From an uncultured Caldisericota bacterium (GTDB lineage: Bacteria; Caldisericota; Caldisericia; Cryosericales; Cryosericaceae): a stretch of 64,000 nt of DNA. Position 1 is the stretch's first letter. The number at the start of each line of letters is the position of its first letter. The translations under genes and the position numbers were made by a program. This document shows positions 27,867-36,865 of this stretch, in pieces. The stretch lies in NCBI GenBank assembly GCA_903871855.1, contig CAIQIK010000019.1, positions 62,001 to 126,000 of the forward strand, in the 5' to 3' direction. The notes beneath the pieces were generated by a model. It saw only the letters and a program-made list of their open reading frames with translations, did no database searches and was not told the origin of the DNA.

Positions 27867-28433
27867 TCACACAGTCGTCGGAGTCGGTAGATCAGAGTCA
27901 ACGAGTATAACCATGACAGGCACTGCGGGAAACGTCCTCTTCAGCCTCTCGATGTCATACACCAGTTGTTCGCCGTAGGAGACACCGGATGACATCCGAT
28001 GGTGGAGAGTGTGCGACGGGACAATCTCGATGCCGACGTCAGCTTTGTTCTCGTTGAAGAAGTACTGGAACTTGGCCATATCGTAGAACATGAATGCATA
28101 CTTGCCAAACTGTACTTCAACAAGCACCTTGCCCTTGACGAAATCAACTTGCTTGAACGCTCCTGGTATCTCGATGCCGCTGTTGGGTACAGAAATGGTG
28201 TACGTGTCTCTTAGTTCCTGGTACCCACGGGCATTGAACAGCGTCTTGAAACCGGCATTCAGGTCAATGGGCGACACAAGCTCTCGTCCCATCTTCGTCT
28301 TTTCCCTGCTCACCTTCGCCGTTCGCAGTTCCACCTTAGAGACTACGTCCCTAATCTCCTGGAGTATCTCAGGCTGATGTACTTGCAGAATTTCCTCTCC
28401 GCCCAAGTGTGAGTACGTATAGACAATCTTCAT
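27867..28433 (-). CDS. BglII-family type II restriction endonuclease
   Basis: FKQVDFVKGKVLVEVQFGKYAFMFYDMAKFQYF parallels R.BglII IDFGKRDTLVEVQFSNYPFLL, including the D..ExQ catalytic signature; overlaps the MTase gene by 4 bp. Confidence 0.75.
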   Translation of the reverse strand: MKIVYTYSHLGGEEILQVHQPEILQEIRDVVSKVELRTAKVSREKTKMGRELVSPIDLNAGFKTLFNARGYQELRDTYTISVPNSGIEIPGAFKQVDFVKGKVLVEVQFGKYAFMFYDMAKFQYFFNENKADVGIEIVPSHTLHHRMSSGVSYGEQLVYDIERLKRTFPAVPVMVILVDSDLPTPTTV

Positions 28434-29374
28434 GTGTGCCCCCTTCGCGCGCTCTTCTCTCGCACAAACAGACTCTCTGGATCGCTTCCCGGCAAGTATA
28501 CCATCTTGGGCGGGATTCCAGTGCCTCCATTGGGGTCATAGACCGGCCTCTCCATCGGGCGCACCCGCAGTTCTCCTCGTTGGGCGAGATCAACTCTGTC
28601 ACGCGCAATCTGGCAGTACTCCGAGGATATCTCCGCTCCCATGGCTCTTCTGTTGTGCATGACCGCCGCAATCAATGTTGAGCCAACCCCCATGAATGGG
28701 TCCAGCACCCAGTCACGTTCATTGCTCATCGACAGGACCAATCTCTCAACCAACTCTACTGGAAACTGCGCTGGATGAATTGTCTTTTCTACATGGTTTG
28801 CCTTAACGTTAGGGATATCCCACACGTCGCTGGGATTCTTTCCTAGCGGGTTTCCCGAGAGTTCCCCTTGACGGGGTCCCTTAAAGTAGCGCTTTTGTGG
28901 ATACTTCTGGGGTACACGGACAGGGTCGAGGTTGAAAACATAAGTGTCCGCTTTTGTGAACCAATTGATGGTCTCGTATCTCCCGGAGAATCGTTTGCTG
29001 GCGTGAAGTCCATGTTCAAAGTGCCAGATGATGCGGTTTCTCATGTGTAGATTGTGCTGTTGGAAAAAGGGATATACCAGAACATCCAGAGGAATGATCT
29101 CTCCGTTGTCCACATAGTTGCCAACTTGCCAGCAGATACTCCCATTGTCCGAAAGTACTCTGACACATTCGTCGATAATCCTCTGCTGCCACCTAAGATA
29201 GTCATCCAAGCTGGTCCTTCGCTCGTAGGATTTCCCAATGTTGTACGGAGGTGAGGTGACGATCAGGTTGATCGAACCTGACGGTATCCGTCCCAAAAGA
29301 TCAAGGCAGTCGCCGCAGTAGAGAACAAGATCGGCCTTGGAATCCCAGTTATCAGTGATCTTCAGTTTTCCCAT
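28430..29374 (-). CDS. Site-specific DNA methyltransferase (TSPPY type, N4-cytosine or N6-adenine)
   Basis: LIVTSPPYNIGKSYERR motif IV and DWVLDPFMGVGSTLIAAVMHNRRAMGAEIS motif I in beta-class order. Confidence 0.93.
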   Translation of the reverse strand: MGKLKITDNWDSKADLVLYCGDCLDLLGRIPSGSINLIVTSPPYNIGKSYERRTSLDDYLRWQQRIIDECVRVLSDNGSICWQVGNYVDNGEIIPLDVLVYPFFQQHNLHMRNRIIWHFEHGLHASKRFSGRYETINWFTKADTYVFNLDPVRVPQKYPQKRYFKGPRQGELSGNPLGKNPSDVWDIPNVKANHVEKTIHPAQFPVELVERLVLSMSNERDWVLDPFMGVGSTLIAAVMHNRRAMGAEISSEYCQIARDRVDLAQRGELRVRPMERPVYDPNGGTGIPPKMVYLPGSDPESLFVREKSARRGHT

Positions 29375-29392
29375 TTTCTCCCTTCCATCGTT

Positions 29393-32300
29393 CTACGAGT
29401 AGTCTACGCCGCTGGGGCCCAGGATATCGGAAAGTCCTTTCAGGAGTGCCGGCGTGATGGTGACCCAGTGCTGGTTGCCAACCTCGAGGCAGTGGTCGGC
29501 CGTGTTGCGGTACAGGATACGCCATGGTTCCTTGCCAGGGTAGCGGTGGGTGAGGAGGAGAACGTTCTTGAGCGTCTCGCCGTTCACCTGCTGCTCCGTC
29601 ATGGTGAGTTTGAGCACTGGACGGGTCACGGAAACGGGCTTCGAGCCTCTCGCCTGTTCAGGCGTCACGAAGTCGATGAACTTCCTGGCCGTCAAGGACA
29701 ACTCGTCGCCGTCCATGCGCACGTTTGCCTCCAGGACGATGGCTCCTTCACGGTCGAAGCACGGCTGGAACTGGCCAAGAACGTACTCGAACACCATCAG
29801 CTCTACCTTGCGGCTGTCGTCTTCGAGCATGCACTTGCCGTAGGCGTGACCCGCCTTCGACTTGGCGGTCTTTGCGGATGTGAGGAGGCCCATGACCGTG
29901 ACGGTATCCCCGTCGTCACAATCTGCGCACTCCGCAACACGCTTTGCCTTGTACTTGGCAAGAAGCGGCTCGTACTGCTGGAAGGGGCTGCAGAAGCAGA
30001 AGAATCCGAACGCCTCTTTCTCCATTGCCGCCGCACCGGCAGTATCGCACGAGGAAAGAGAGGCTGTTGGTTCGTTACCCAGGCCGCCGAACAGGCCCGT
30101 CCCCGCATCGCCTGCGGCAGGCGTCTTGCCGTTCTGGTTGTTGAACTCTCTGAGGACGGTGACGCGGTCCTCGCCCAGGCTCTCGAATGCCCCGGCCTTG
30201 ATGAGACATTCGACGGACTTGCGGTTGACCTTGCTGCCGCCCGAACGCCGCTGGAAGTCCTTGAACGTCGAGTAGGGGCGGTTCCCCCGCTCCTCCATGA
30301 TCTCGTCGATCGCCTTTGAGCCCAGGTTCTTGATGGCAAGCAAGCCGAATCGGATGTCCTGGGAGCCGTCGGCCTGCGTCTCCACCATGAACAACTTGTC
30401 GGACTTGTTGATATCCGGTGGAAGGATGGGGATACCCTTGCTGCGGCACTCGGCGACCAGTTCCTTGAGACGGTCTTCGCTATCGATGCCCGAGTTCATG
30501 AGGGCCGTCAGGTACTGAATGAGATAGTGGACCTTGAGCCACGCCGTACGGTAGACCATGATGGCGTAGGCAACCCCGTGGGACTTGTTGAACCCGTAGC
30601 CGGCGAAAAAATCGATAAGGGCAAATACGTCCTCGGCAGTCTTCTTCGGGACGCCTTTCTCGATCGACTTCTCGACAAAGATGGCCCGCTGCGCGGCCAG
30701 AATGTCCGCCTTTTTCTTGCCCACGCCCTTACGCAGGATGTCTGCCTCCTGAAGCGTGAACCCGGCCATGCGGTTGGCGATCTGCATAATTTGTTCCTGA
30801 TACACGATGATACCGTAGGTCGGCTTGAGCACCCCCTCAATACTGGGATGGTAGTAGTCGACCTTCTCCTTACCATTCTTGCGGTCGATGTACTTCTGGA
30901 TACCGCCGGACTTGATGGTGCCAGGGCGGTAGAGCGAGATGATGGCCGTCAGGTCCTCGATGGAGGACGGCTGGATGCCGGCCGCGACCCCTTTCATGCC
31001 GCCGGATTCCATCTGGAACACGCCGACCGTGTCCCCGCTGCTAATGAGCTTGTAGACAGCCGGCTCCTCCGTGTCGACGTGGCCAATGTCCACCGTCACG
31101 CCAAGCTGCTCCTTGACCATCTTGACGGTGTTCTGGATGACCCCCAGATAGGAGAGGCCCAGGAAATCCATCTTGAGGAGGCCAAAGGCCTCGACGAGAT
31201 TGTGGTCCCACTGCGTTATGACGTTGCCGTCTTTGTCACGCTGCAGCGGCAGGTAGTTGGTAAGCTCGGTGTCGGCGATGACAACGCCCGCGGCATGGGT
31301 GCTGAAATTGCGGTTGACGCCTTCCAGCTTCATGGCCGTATCGAACAGCTCCTTGACCGTGACGCCGCTCAGCTTTGTGCCGTCATCATACATCTTCTTC
31401 AGCTGCTCGACCGTCTTGAGAGCGTCCTCAAGGCCCGTCCAAAACGGGATGAGCTTGGAGATCAGGTCCGTCTCCTTGGGCAGCATGCCCAAGGCTCGCC
31501 CCACGTCACGGACGGCTTGCTTAGCCTCCATTCTGCCGAAGGTCGCCACCTGGGCGACCGAGGATTCGCCGTACCGCTCGCGCACATACTGAATAACCTC
31601 GCCACGACGCGCATCCTCGAAATCCATGTCGATATCGGGCATCGAGATACGGGAGGCGTTGAGGAAGCGCTCGAACAGCAGGTTGTACCGCAGTGGCTCG
31701 ACTTCCGTGATGCCGGTCGCGTAGGCAACGATGGCGCCGGCAGCAGATCCGCGGCCAGGGCCGACGGCAATTCCCTTGCGCCGAGCGAACCGTATGAAGT
31801 CCTGGACAATGAGGAAGTAGTCGACAAACCCACACTTCTCGATCGTCTCCAGCTCCATGCGCGCCCGGGCTGTCGCCTCTTCCAGCTGTTCGGGAGGGTA
31901 GAGGCACTGGATGCCGTCCATAGTCATCTTCTCCAGCAATTGGCGGTTAACCTCGGCATCCCATGGCGTCGTCTGCCCTTCTTCGACGTATCGGGGCAGG
32001 TGATAGGTGCCAAGAGGCATTTCAACGTTGCACATGTCGGCGACGAGCTGGGTGTTCTGGATGGCCTCCTCGTCTTCGGGCAGGCGCTCGCGCATTTCAT
32101 CCTCGGTCATAACATGGTAGTACGGACCGTTGAAGCTCATCCGGTCCTTGTCGGTCATCTTCTGCAGCGTCTGGACACAGAGCAGGACCTCGTGCGCGGC
32201 GTAGTCGTCCTTGTTGAGGTAGTGGCTGTCGCAGGTGGCCACGGTCTTCGCACCGATGCGCTTCGCGATGCTGCGAAGGATGGGAAGGGCACGCTGTTCC

Positions 32301-32839
32301 TCTTCGATGCCGTGATTCTGGATCTCGATGAAATAGTTCTCCTTGCCGAAGATATCCTGGTACTTCTTGGCAATAGCCAGCGCTTTCTCTTCGTCGCCCT
32401 TTGCGGCCGCCTCGGCGACCTCGCCTTTCAGGCAGGCAGACAAAGCGATGACCCCCTCGTGGTACTTCTCCAGTATCTCATAGTCGACACGCGGCTTGTA
32501 ATAGAAGCCCTCGAGGTAGCCGACGGAGACGATGTGGCTCAGGTTTTGGTAGCCCTTGAAGTCTTTCGCCAGGAGAATCAGGTGATTGGGAAACCCTGCC
32601 TCCTTGTCCTTGTTTAGGCGGCCGTTCGGGGCCATGTAGACCTCGCTGCCGATGATCGGCTTGAGCCCGGCGTCCTTCATCTTCATGTAGAAGTCCAGCA
32701 CGCCGTACATGTTGCCGTGGTCGGTGATGGCGCACGCGGTCTGTCCCATCTCCCTGAGACGGGCGACGAGCGGTTCGATCTTGCTCATGCCGTCCAGCAG
32801 TGAGTATTCGGTGTGGAGGTGCAGGTGGACGAAGCTCAT
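29393..32839 (-). CDS. dnaE: DNA polymerase III subunit alpha
   Basis: FVHLHLHTEYSLLDGMSKI PHP domain, GRGSAAGAIVAYATGITEVEP, PDIDMDFEDARR. Confidence 0.98.
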   Translation of the reverse strand: MSFVHLHLHTEYSLLDGMSKIEPLVARLREMGQTACAITDHGNMYGVLDFYMKMKDAGLKPIIGSEVYMAPNGRLNKDKEAGFPNHLILLAKDFKGYQNLSHIVSVGYLEGFYYKPRVDYEILEKYHEGVIALSACLKGEVAEAAAKGDEEKALAIAKKYQDIFGKENYFIEIQNHGIEEEQRALPILRSIAKRIGAKTVATCDSHYLNKDDYAAHEVLLCVQTLQKMTDKDRMSFNGPYYHVMTEDEMRERLPEDEEAIQNTQLVADMCNVEMPLGTYHLPRYVEEGQTTPWDAEVNRQLLEKMTMDGIQCLYPPEQLEEATARARMELETIEKCGFVDYFLIVQDFIRFARRKGIAVGPGRGSAAGAIVAYATGITEVEPLRYNLLFERFLNASRISMPDIDMDFEDARRGEVIQYVRERYGESSVAQVATFGRMEAKQAVRDVGRALGMLPKETDLISKLIPFWTGLEDALKTVEQLKKMYDDGTKLSGVTVKELFDTAMKLEGVNRNFSTHAAGVVIADTELTNYLPLQRDKDGNVITQWDHNLVEAFGLLKMDFLGLSYLGVIQNTVKMVKEQLGVTVDIGHVDTEEPAVYKLISSGDTVGVFQMESGGMKGVAAGIQPSSIEDLTAIISLYRPGTIKSGGIQKYIDRKNGKEKVDYYHPSIEGVLKPTYGIIVYQEQIMQIANRMAGFTLQEADILRKGVGKKKADILAAQRAIFVEKSIEKGVPKKTAEDVFALIDFFAGYGFNKSHGVAYAIMVYRTAWLKVHYLIQYLTALMNSGIDSEDRLKELVAECRSKGIPILPPDINKSDKLFMVETQADGSQDIRFGLLAIKNLGSKAIDEIMEERGNRPYSTFKDFQRRSGGSKVNRKSVECLIKAGAFESLGEDRVTVLREFNNQNGKTPAAGDAGTGLFGGLGNEPTASLSSCDTAGAAAMEKEAFGFFCFCSPFQQYEPLLAKYKAKRVAECADCDDGDTVTVMGLLTSAKTAKSKAGHAYGKCMLEDDSRKVELMVFEYVLGQFQPCFDREGAIVLEANVRMDGDELSLTARKFIDFVTPEQARGSKPVSVTRPVLKLTMTEQQVNGETLKNVLLLTHRYPGKEPWRILYRNTADHCLEVGNQHWVTITPALLKGLSDILGPSGVDYS

Positions 32840-32849
32840 GCCGGGTTCC

Positions 32850-34196
32850 TCACTGGGCCGCGAAGCGGGCAGCAGCCTGTGCCTGGTCGACAGAAACCAC
32901 TTCGACCACGGCATCGTAGACAAAGTCGAAGAACACCTGCGAACGCGCGTTGAGCACGATCTTCAGGGGCACGTTGACCAGCGAGCCTGTCGTACCGACG
33001 GTGACCGTCGCCGTGGCAGTGACGGCCTCTCCCTCGAAGGTGAACCGGCCGCTCATGCTCCAGACGTCACACGCCTGCCCCAGCAGCTGCACCGGAGCCT
33101 GCTTCTCGATGGTGAAGAGGCGCGGCGAGAACGTCGCCGGCAGTCCAAGAAGATCCTCGCAGCTTTCCTGCAGGATGCGCGCAGCTGCGGCGGCAGTCTC
33201 GCCCTTGGCGGCGTACGCCCCGTTCTCGAACACATAACCTGTTCCGCCGCGGACCATGAGCGATGCTGTCGGGTTCACGGGGTCACCACTCATCACAAGA
33301 ATGTCATTCCCATTCTTGACGACACGGCCGTCGAACGACTTGTTTTCCCCACCAAGCGTTCGGTAGTACGAGGCTGTGAGCTCGTACGCCGGAAGCGTAG
33401 CAAGAGACGAGAGCGGCAGGAGCTGTCCCTCCTGAAGCGTCACCTTGACCGCCTTGGTGTTCTTTCCAATAACCAGGTTGAATGTGGCGTCGGCAAATCC
33501 CTGCTTCGTGACTCTTCCAGCATAGGTCCCTTCTGCGAGACCCTCGAACGTGAATGTTCCATCTGACCCTGTCGTCGTGGTCGTATTCCACACGGTTACG
33601 GAGGCCCCGGCTATGGGCTGGCCGCCGGACGTCACCGTCCCGGCGCTAAGGAAGAGCGGCGTGAGCTGGACAATCGTCGGCAGCTGCGTGAGGTCCGTCA
33701 CCTGGATGAAGGCCTGCTGGTACCCCGTGGCGTCGACACTCATCTGCGTCCGGTCGGCCTGAACCTGTCCCGAAACCGTTCCGGTCGCATCGGACCTGAG
33801 GGACTCGGAGCCGCTGGAGTTGGTGAATACGAGCGTCGCATTGGCTACGCCTTTGCCTGAGTACGCGGAGACGATCCGGAGTGAAACAGCGTCGCGGCGG
33901 GCGCAGCCGGCGAGCGAGAAAATGACAAGCAACAGAGCGAGGCCAAGCGCCAGCCCCCGAGCACTTTTTTCCCTCGCATCCTTTTGTCCAAGATGCGAGG
34001 TGTTCTTCCATGCCCCCGAGCCCAAGGATGTTTTCTCCCGAGCACTTTTTTCCCATGCGAGGGGTGCTGTCGTATCCGAGGGTGTTCTGCATGTTAGTCC
34101 AATACGAGGGGTGCTTCTGAGGGGCGGTTCCCCCCGAGCACTTTGGTTCAAGGCAAGGGGTGCTTCTGCCCGGCGGAAGCTCATCCTTTTCATCAT
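32850..34196 (-). CDS. Putative lipoprotein with carboxypeptidase-regulatory-like (CNA-B-like) repeats
   Basis: Lipobox-like LALLLVIFSLAGC; VTSGGQPIAGASVTVWNTTTTTGSDGTFTFEGLAEGTYAGRV. The N-terminal ~80 residues are repeat-derived. Confidence 0.8.
   Translation of the reverse strand: MMKRMSFRRAEAPLALNQSARGEPPLRSTPRIGLTCRTPSDTTAPLAWEKSAREKTSLGSGAWKNTSHLGQKDAREKSARGLALGLALLLVIFSLAGCARRDAVSLRIVSAYSGKGVANATLVFTNSSGSESLRSDATGTVSGQVQADRTQMSVDATGYQQAFIQVTDLTQLPTIVQLTPLFLSAGTVTSGGQPIAGASVTVWNTTTTTGSDGTFTFEGLAEGTYAGRVTKQGFADATFNLVIGKNTKAVKVTLQEGQLLPLSSLATLPAYELTASYYRTLGGENKSFDGRVVKNGNDILVMSGDPVNPTASLMVRGGTGYVFENGAYAAKGETAAAAARILQESCEDLLGLPATFSPRLFTIEKQAPVQLLGQACDVWSMSGRFTFEGEAVTATATVTVGTTGSLVNVPLKIVLNARSQVFFDFVYDAVVEVVSVDQAQAAARFAAQ
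33954..34175. repeat. Cluster of about four CCCGAGCACTTTTTTCCCATGCGAGGGGTGCTTCTGAGGGG-type repeats inside an ORF N-terminus
   Basis: Repeated cccgagcact and gcgaggggtgct cores; a related copy lies at 14128-14180. Confidence 0.8.
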
Positions 34197-34199
34197 GGT

Positions 34200-34730
34200 T
34201 CAACCTCTCGGAATTCGAGTTACATGCCCACCCATCGTTGTTCGCGTGTCAAGCACGGACACGAAAGCATCCGGGGCCAGCTCGGTGAGCGAGGCGTTGA
34301 GGAGCGCGATGTTCTTGCGCATGGTGGTCGTCAGGATAATCATGCGGTTGCTGTCCATACCCGACCCGGAGATCGTCGTGATGCCAAACCCCCTGTCGCG
34401 CAGATGATACGCCAGTCGGTACGGGTTATCGTTGGGAATGATCAGCCACGTCTGGTTGCCGATAGCAAGCTTCTGTTCGAGCCAGATGCCAAACAGCGCC
34501 CCGGTTGAATAGCCGATGGCGTAGCCGAGCATCTTGTAAATAGTCATATTGTTCAGGACCTGAGAGAGGCCGACCAGATAGACGATCACCTCGAGAAACC
34601 CAAAGATGAACGTGTAGAAGCGGCGTCCCCTGACCAGGAAGTTCATGAAGAGCGTCTGAATAGCCATGTCTACGAACTTGATGCCGAACACGATGAGGAA
34701 TGACTCGGCTACCACCCACAACTGCGCCAC
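34200..34730 (-). CDS. DUF2179 / UPF0316-type membrane protein
   Basis: FVDMAIQTLFMNFLVRGRRFYTFIFGFLEVIVYLVGLSQVL...GYAIGYSTGALFGIWLEQKLAIG. Confidence 0.85.
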   Translation of the reverse strand: MAQLWVVAESFLIVFGIKFVDMAIQTLFMNFLVRGRRFYTFIFGFLEVIVYLVGLSQVLNNMTIYKMLGYAIGYSTGALFGIWLEQKLAIGNQTWLIIPNDNPYRLAYHLRDRGFGITTISGSGMDSNRMIILTTTMRKNIALLNASLTELAPDAFVSVLDTRTTMGGHVTRIPRG

Positions 34731-34911
34731 TCGGAACCTCCCGTTCCTGTACTGCCAGGTTCAAGTATAGTGGCTGGTGGCCGCCGCACAAGCCGAAGTA
34801 CGCGAAGATCGGAGGCGTCCGAGTCGGATATTGAAATGTTGCGCTGCTGTGGATAACATGTGAACAGTGTGAACAGATTTGCCATCCGCGCCTCTCGGCA
34901 AAGGAGGGTTC

Positions 34912-35796
34912 GTGGTTCGACCATTGCGCATCGAGTTCCCAGGCGCCGTCTACCTGGTTTCCGACACCGGTTATGCGGGTCACTCCATCATCCAGTGCGA
35001 TGGCGATTACGTGCAGTTCCTCACAGACCTCATGTCGGTGGCGGCGAACCTGGGCTGGCGCATCTACGCGTGGTGCATGCTGCCGGACCGCTACAGTTTC
35101 GTCGTGGAGACGCCCCATGGAGATCTCGGCACAGGCATGCGTCGGTTCAGCAGCAGCTACACGCGGCATGCGAACCACCAGAACAAACGATCGGGGCGAG
35201 CCTTCCGCGGACCCTATCAAACCGTCCTCCTGGAACCCGACGTATGGTTGCAGCCAGTCTGCCGGTATGTCGTCCTTCAGCCCGTGGCATCCACCGTGGT
35301 CGCCACCCCCGAGGAATGGTCATGGAGCAGTTATCAGGCAATGGTCATGAATACCCACGTGCGGAGTGCCCCGTTTGCAGCCGAGTCTCTGCTGTCACAT
35401 TTCGGGCAAACCCGGGAAGAGGCTATCGCCTCGTATGCCGACTACATACGGGCGGGCATCGGCCAGCCCTCCCCTCTCGCTCACGTGATGCCGCCGGGCA
35501 TCCTGGGGACACAGGCGTTCGTCCAGATCGTCACCGAACACCTGGTGGGCAGAACGTCCGATCCCTCGGTCGCCACAACGCTCCTGATGCTTGCGCGGCC
35601 ATCCCTGGCGCAGATCTTCGGGCCCGATGCCCGGCATGAACGCTCGCAGCTGCCCTTGCGGGTCGCGGCAGCCGTCCATCTTGGTTATTCACTCGTGCAA
35701 ATCGGTGACCAGCTGGGCGTCCACTATACGACGGTCAGCCGGTACCTCCGCGCGGCGCAGAGTGAACAGAAGGGGGCACCTCCCCCTGTTCGCTGA
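34912..35796 (+). CDS. RAYT-like (Y1/TnpA_REP) transposase-derived protein lacking the HUH histidines, with C-terminal HTH
   Basis: RPLRIEFPGAVYLVSDTG, GWRIYAWCMLPDRYSFVVETPHG (canonical DNHYHLLLETP-like), SGRAFRGPYQTVLLE, EEWSWSSYQAM; GTG start with AAGGAGG. Confidence 0.8.
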   Translation: MVRPLRIEFPGAVYLVSDTGYAGHSIIQCDGDYVQFLTDLMSVAANLGWRIYAWCMLPDRYSFVVETPHGDLGTGMRRFSSSYTRHANHQNKRSGRAFRGPYQTVLLEPDVWLQPVCRYVVLQPVASTVVATPEEWSWSSYQAMVMNTHVRSAPFAAESLLSHFGQTREEAIASYADYIRAGIGQPSPLAHVMPPGILGTQAFVQIVTEHLVGRTSDPSVATTLLMLARPSLAQIFGPDARHERSQLPLRVAAAVHLGYSLVQIGDQLGVHYTTVSRYLRAAQSEQKGAPPPVR

Positions 35797-35820
35797 ATAA
35801 CTCCCCAGACAGCATGGCAG

Positions 35821-35856
35821 CAGGCCCCGGGAGCTTATGCAGACTGCCGGGGCCTG
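35821..35856. terminator. Strong hairpin after the RAYT-like gene
   Basis: CAGGCCCCGG...CCGGGGCCTG perfect 10-bp stem. Confidence 0.55.
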
Positions 35857-35924
35857 CTGTTCGAACACAACAACCAGAACTATCTACAGATTATCCACAG
35901 ATATGTTATGTTTCCAAACCTTCT

Positions 35925-36338
35925 CTACTGGGCGGGGTTGAGAGGGATCACAAGCCAGCAGATAAGATAGACCAGGACACCTGTTCCCCATGCCATCCCG
36001 AGCAACGCCCAGGCGATGCGCACAATGGTCGGATCGATGTCGAAGTACTCTGCGACACCGGCCGCCACACCACCGATTACCTGGTTCTTGCGTGAACGGT
36101 ACAGTCTCCTGGAAGAGTCATAGCCAATCCCCGAAGAGGCCGGGCGCTCAGTCTGCGGTTTCTGCCACCTGTCCTTGATGGATCCCTGCTCGCCGGATCC
36201 AGTGCTCGGCTGAGTTGGTGTACAGGTGCCGCACATGATCTTGCCATCCACCATCACTACTTCCTCGCGGGCCAGCGCCTTTCCACACTTCGTGCAGACG
36301 CCGACTGCTTCTTCATCTGGTCTGTCAAAACTCTTCAT
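35925..36338 (-). CDS. PspC domain protein with N-terminal zinc-ribbon-like region
   Basis: RRLYRSRKNQVIGGVAAGVAEYFDIDPTIVRIAWALLGMAWGTGVLVYLICWLVIP; CTKC...CGTC. Confidence 0.93.
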   Translation of the reverse strand: MKSFDRPDEEAVGVCTKCGKALAREEVVMVDGKIMCGTCTPTQPSTGSGEQGSIKDRWQKPQTERPASSGIGYDSSRRLYRSRKNQVIGGVAAGVAEYFDIDPTIVRIAWALLGMAWGTGVLVYLICWLVIPLNPAQ

Positions 36339-36865
36339 TTCCTGGTACCTCCTTTGATAAGAACGGCCAGCCCGAGCACAAGAAACAACCCCCCGACTGC
36401 CGATTTCCGAATGATGTCGACCACTTGAGCTGAGAAAATGTCCAGCCCCGAAAGAAACGCAAGAGAGCCCACGGCAACAGCCACAACTCCCCACAGCAGC
36501 CCGTTTCTCGGTGTCTTGCCCTCAACCAAGTCAAACAGCGTGGACAACAGGATGGAGAATCCCACAGAGACCACAGCTGCTCCGGCGAAGGCTGTGAAAC
36601 TGAACCGGACGACCTCCAGGACCTGCAAGAGGACGATGACGCCGACGAAACCAAGCATGGCGCTCCAGAACACCGTTTCACGCGCATTGTGCTGGAAGCC
36701 CGTCGCGACGCCATAGATGCCCAGCAGGATCACAAACGCCGCCAGGGGAACAAGGATGCCGAAATGGTATCCCGTCTGGGGAAACGCCTGGAGCAGGAAG
36801 TGGACACCAAAAACAATAAGCAGAGCGCTCAGGGCCACCCGACGATCAATGTTGTTACTGTTCAT
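36335..36865 (-). CDS. Membrane protein (LiaI/LiaF-like TM region)
   Basis: Hydrophobic 176-aa ORF with 4-bp overlaps to its neighbours. Confidence 0.65.
   Translation of the reverse strand: MNSNNIDRRVALSALLIVFGVHFLLQAFPQTGYHFGILVPLAAFVILLGIYGVATGFQHNARETVFWSAMLGFVGVIVLLQVLEVVRFSFTAFAGAAVVSVGFSILLSTLFDLVEGKTPRNGLLWGVVAVAVGSLAFLSGLDIFSAQVVDIIRKSAVGGLFLVLGLAVLIKGGTRK

Noticed and set aside
30527-32617. 696-aa plus-strand ORF opposite dnaE
   Set aside because: Antisense shadow of a certain dnaE coding sequence; composition typical of the reverse frame of a GC-rich gene.
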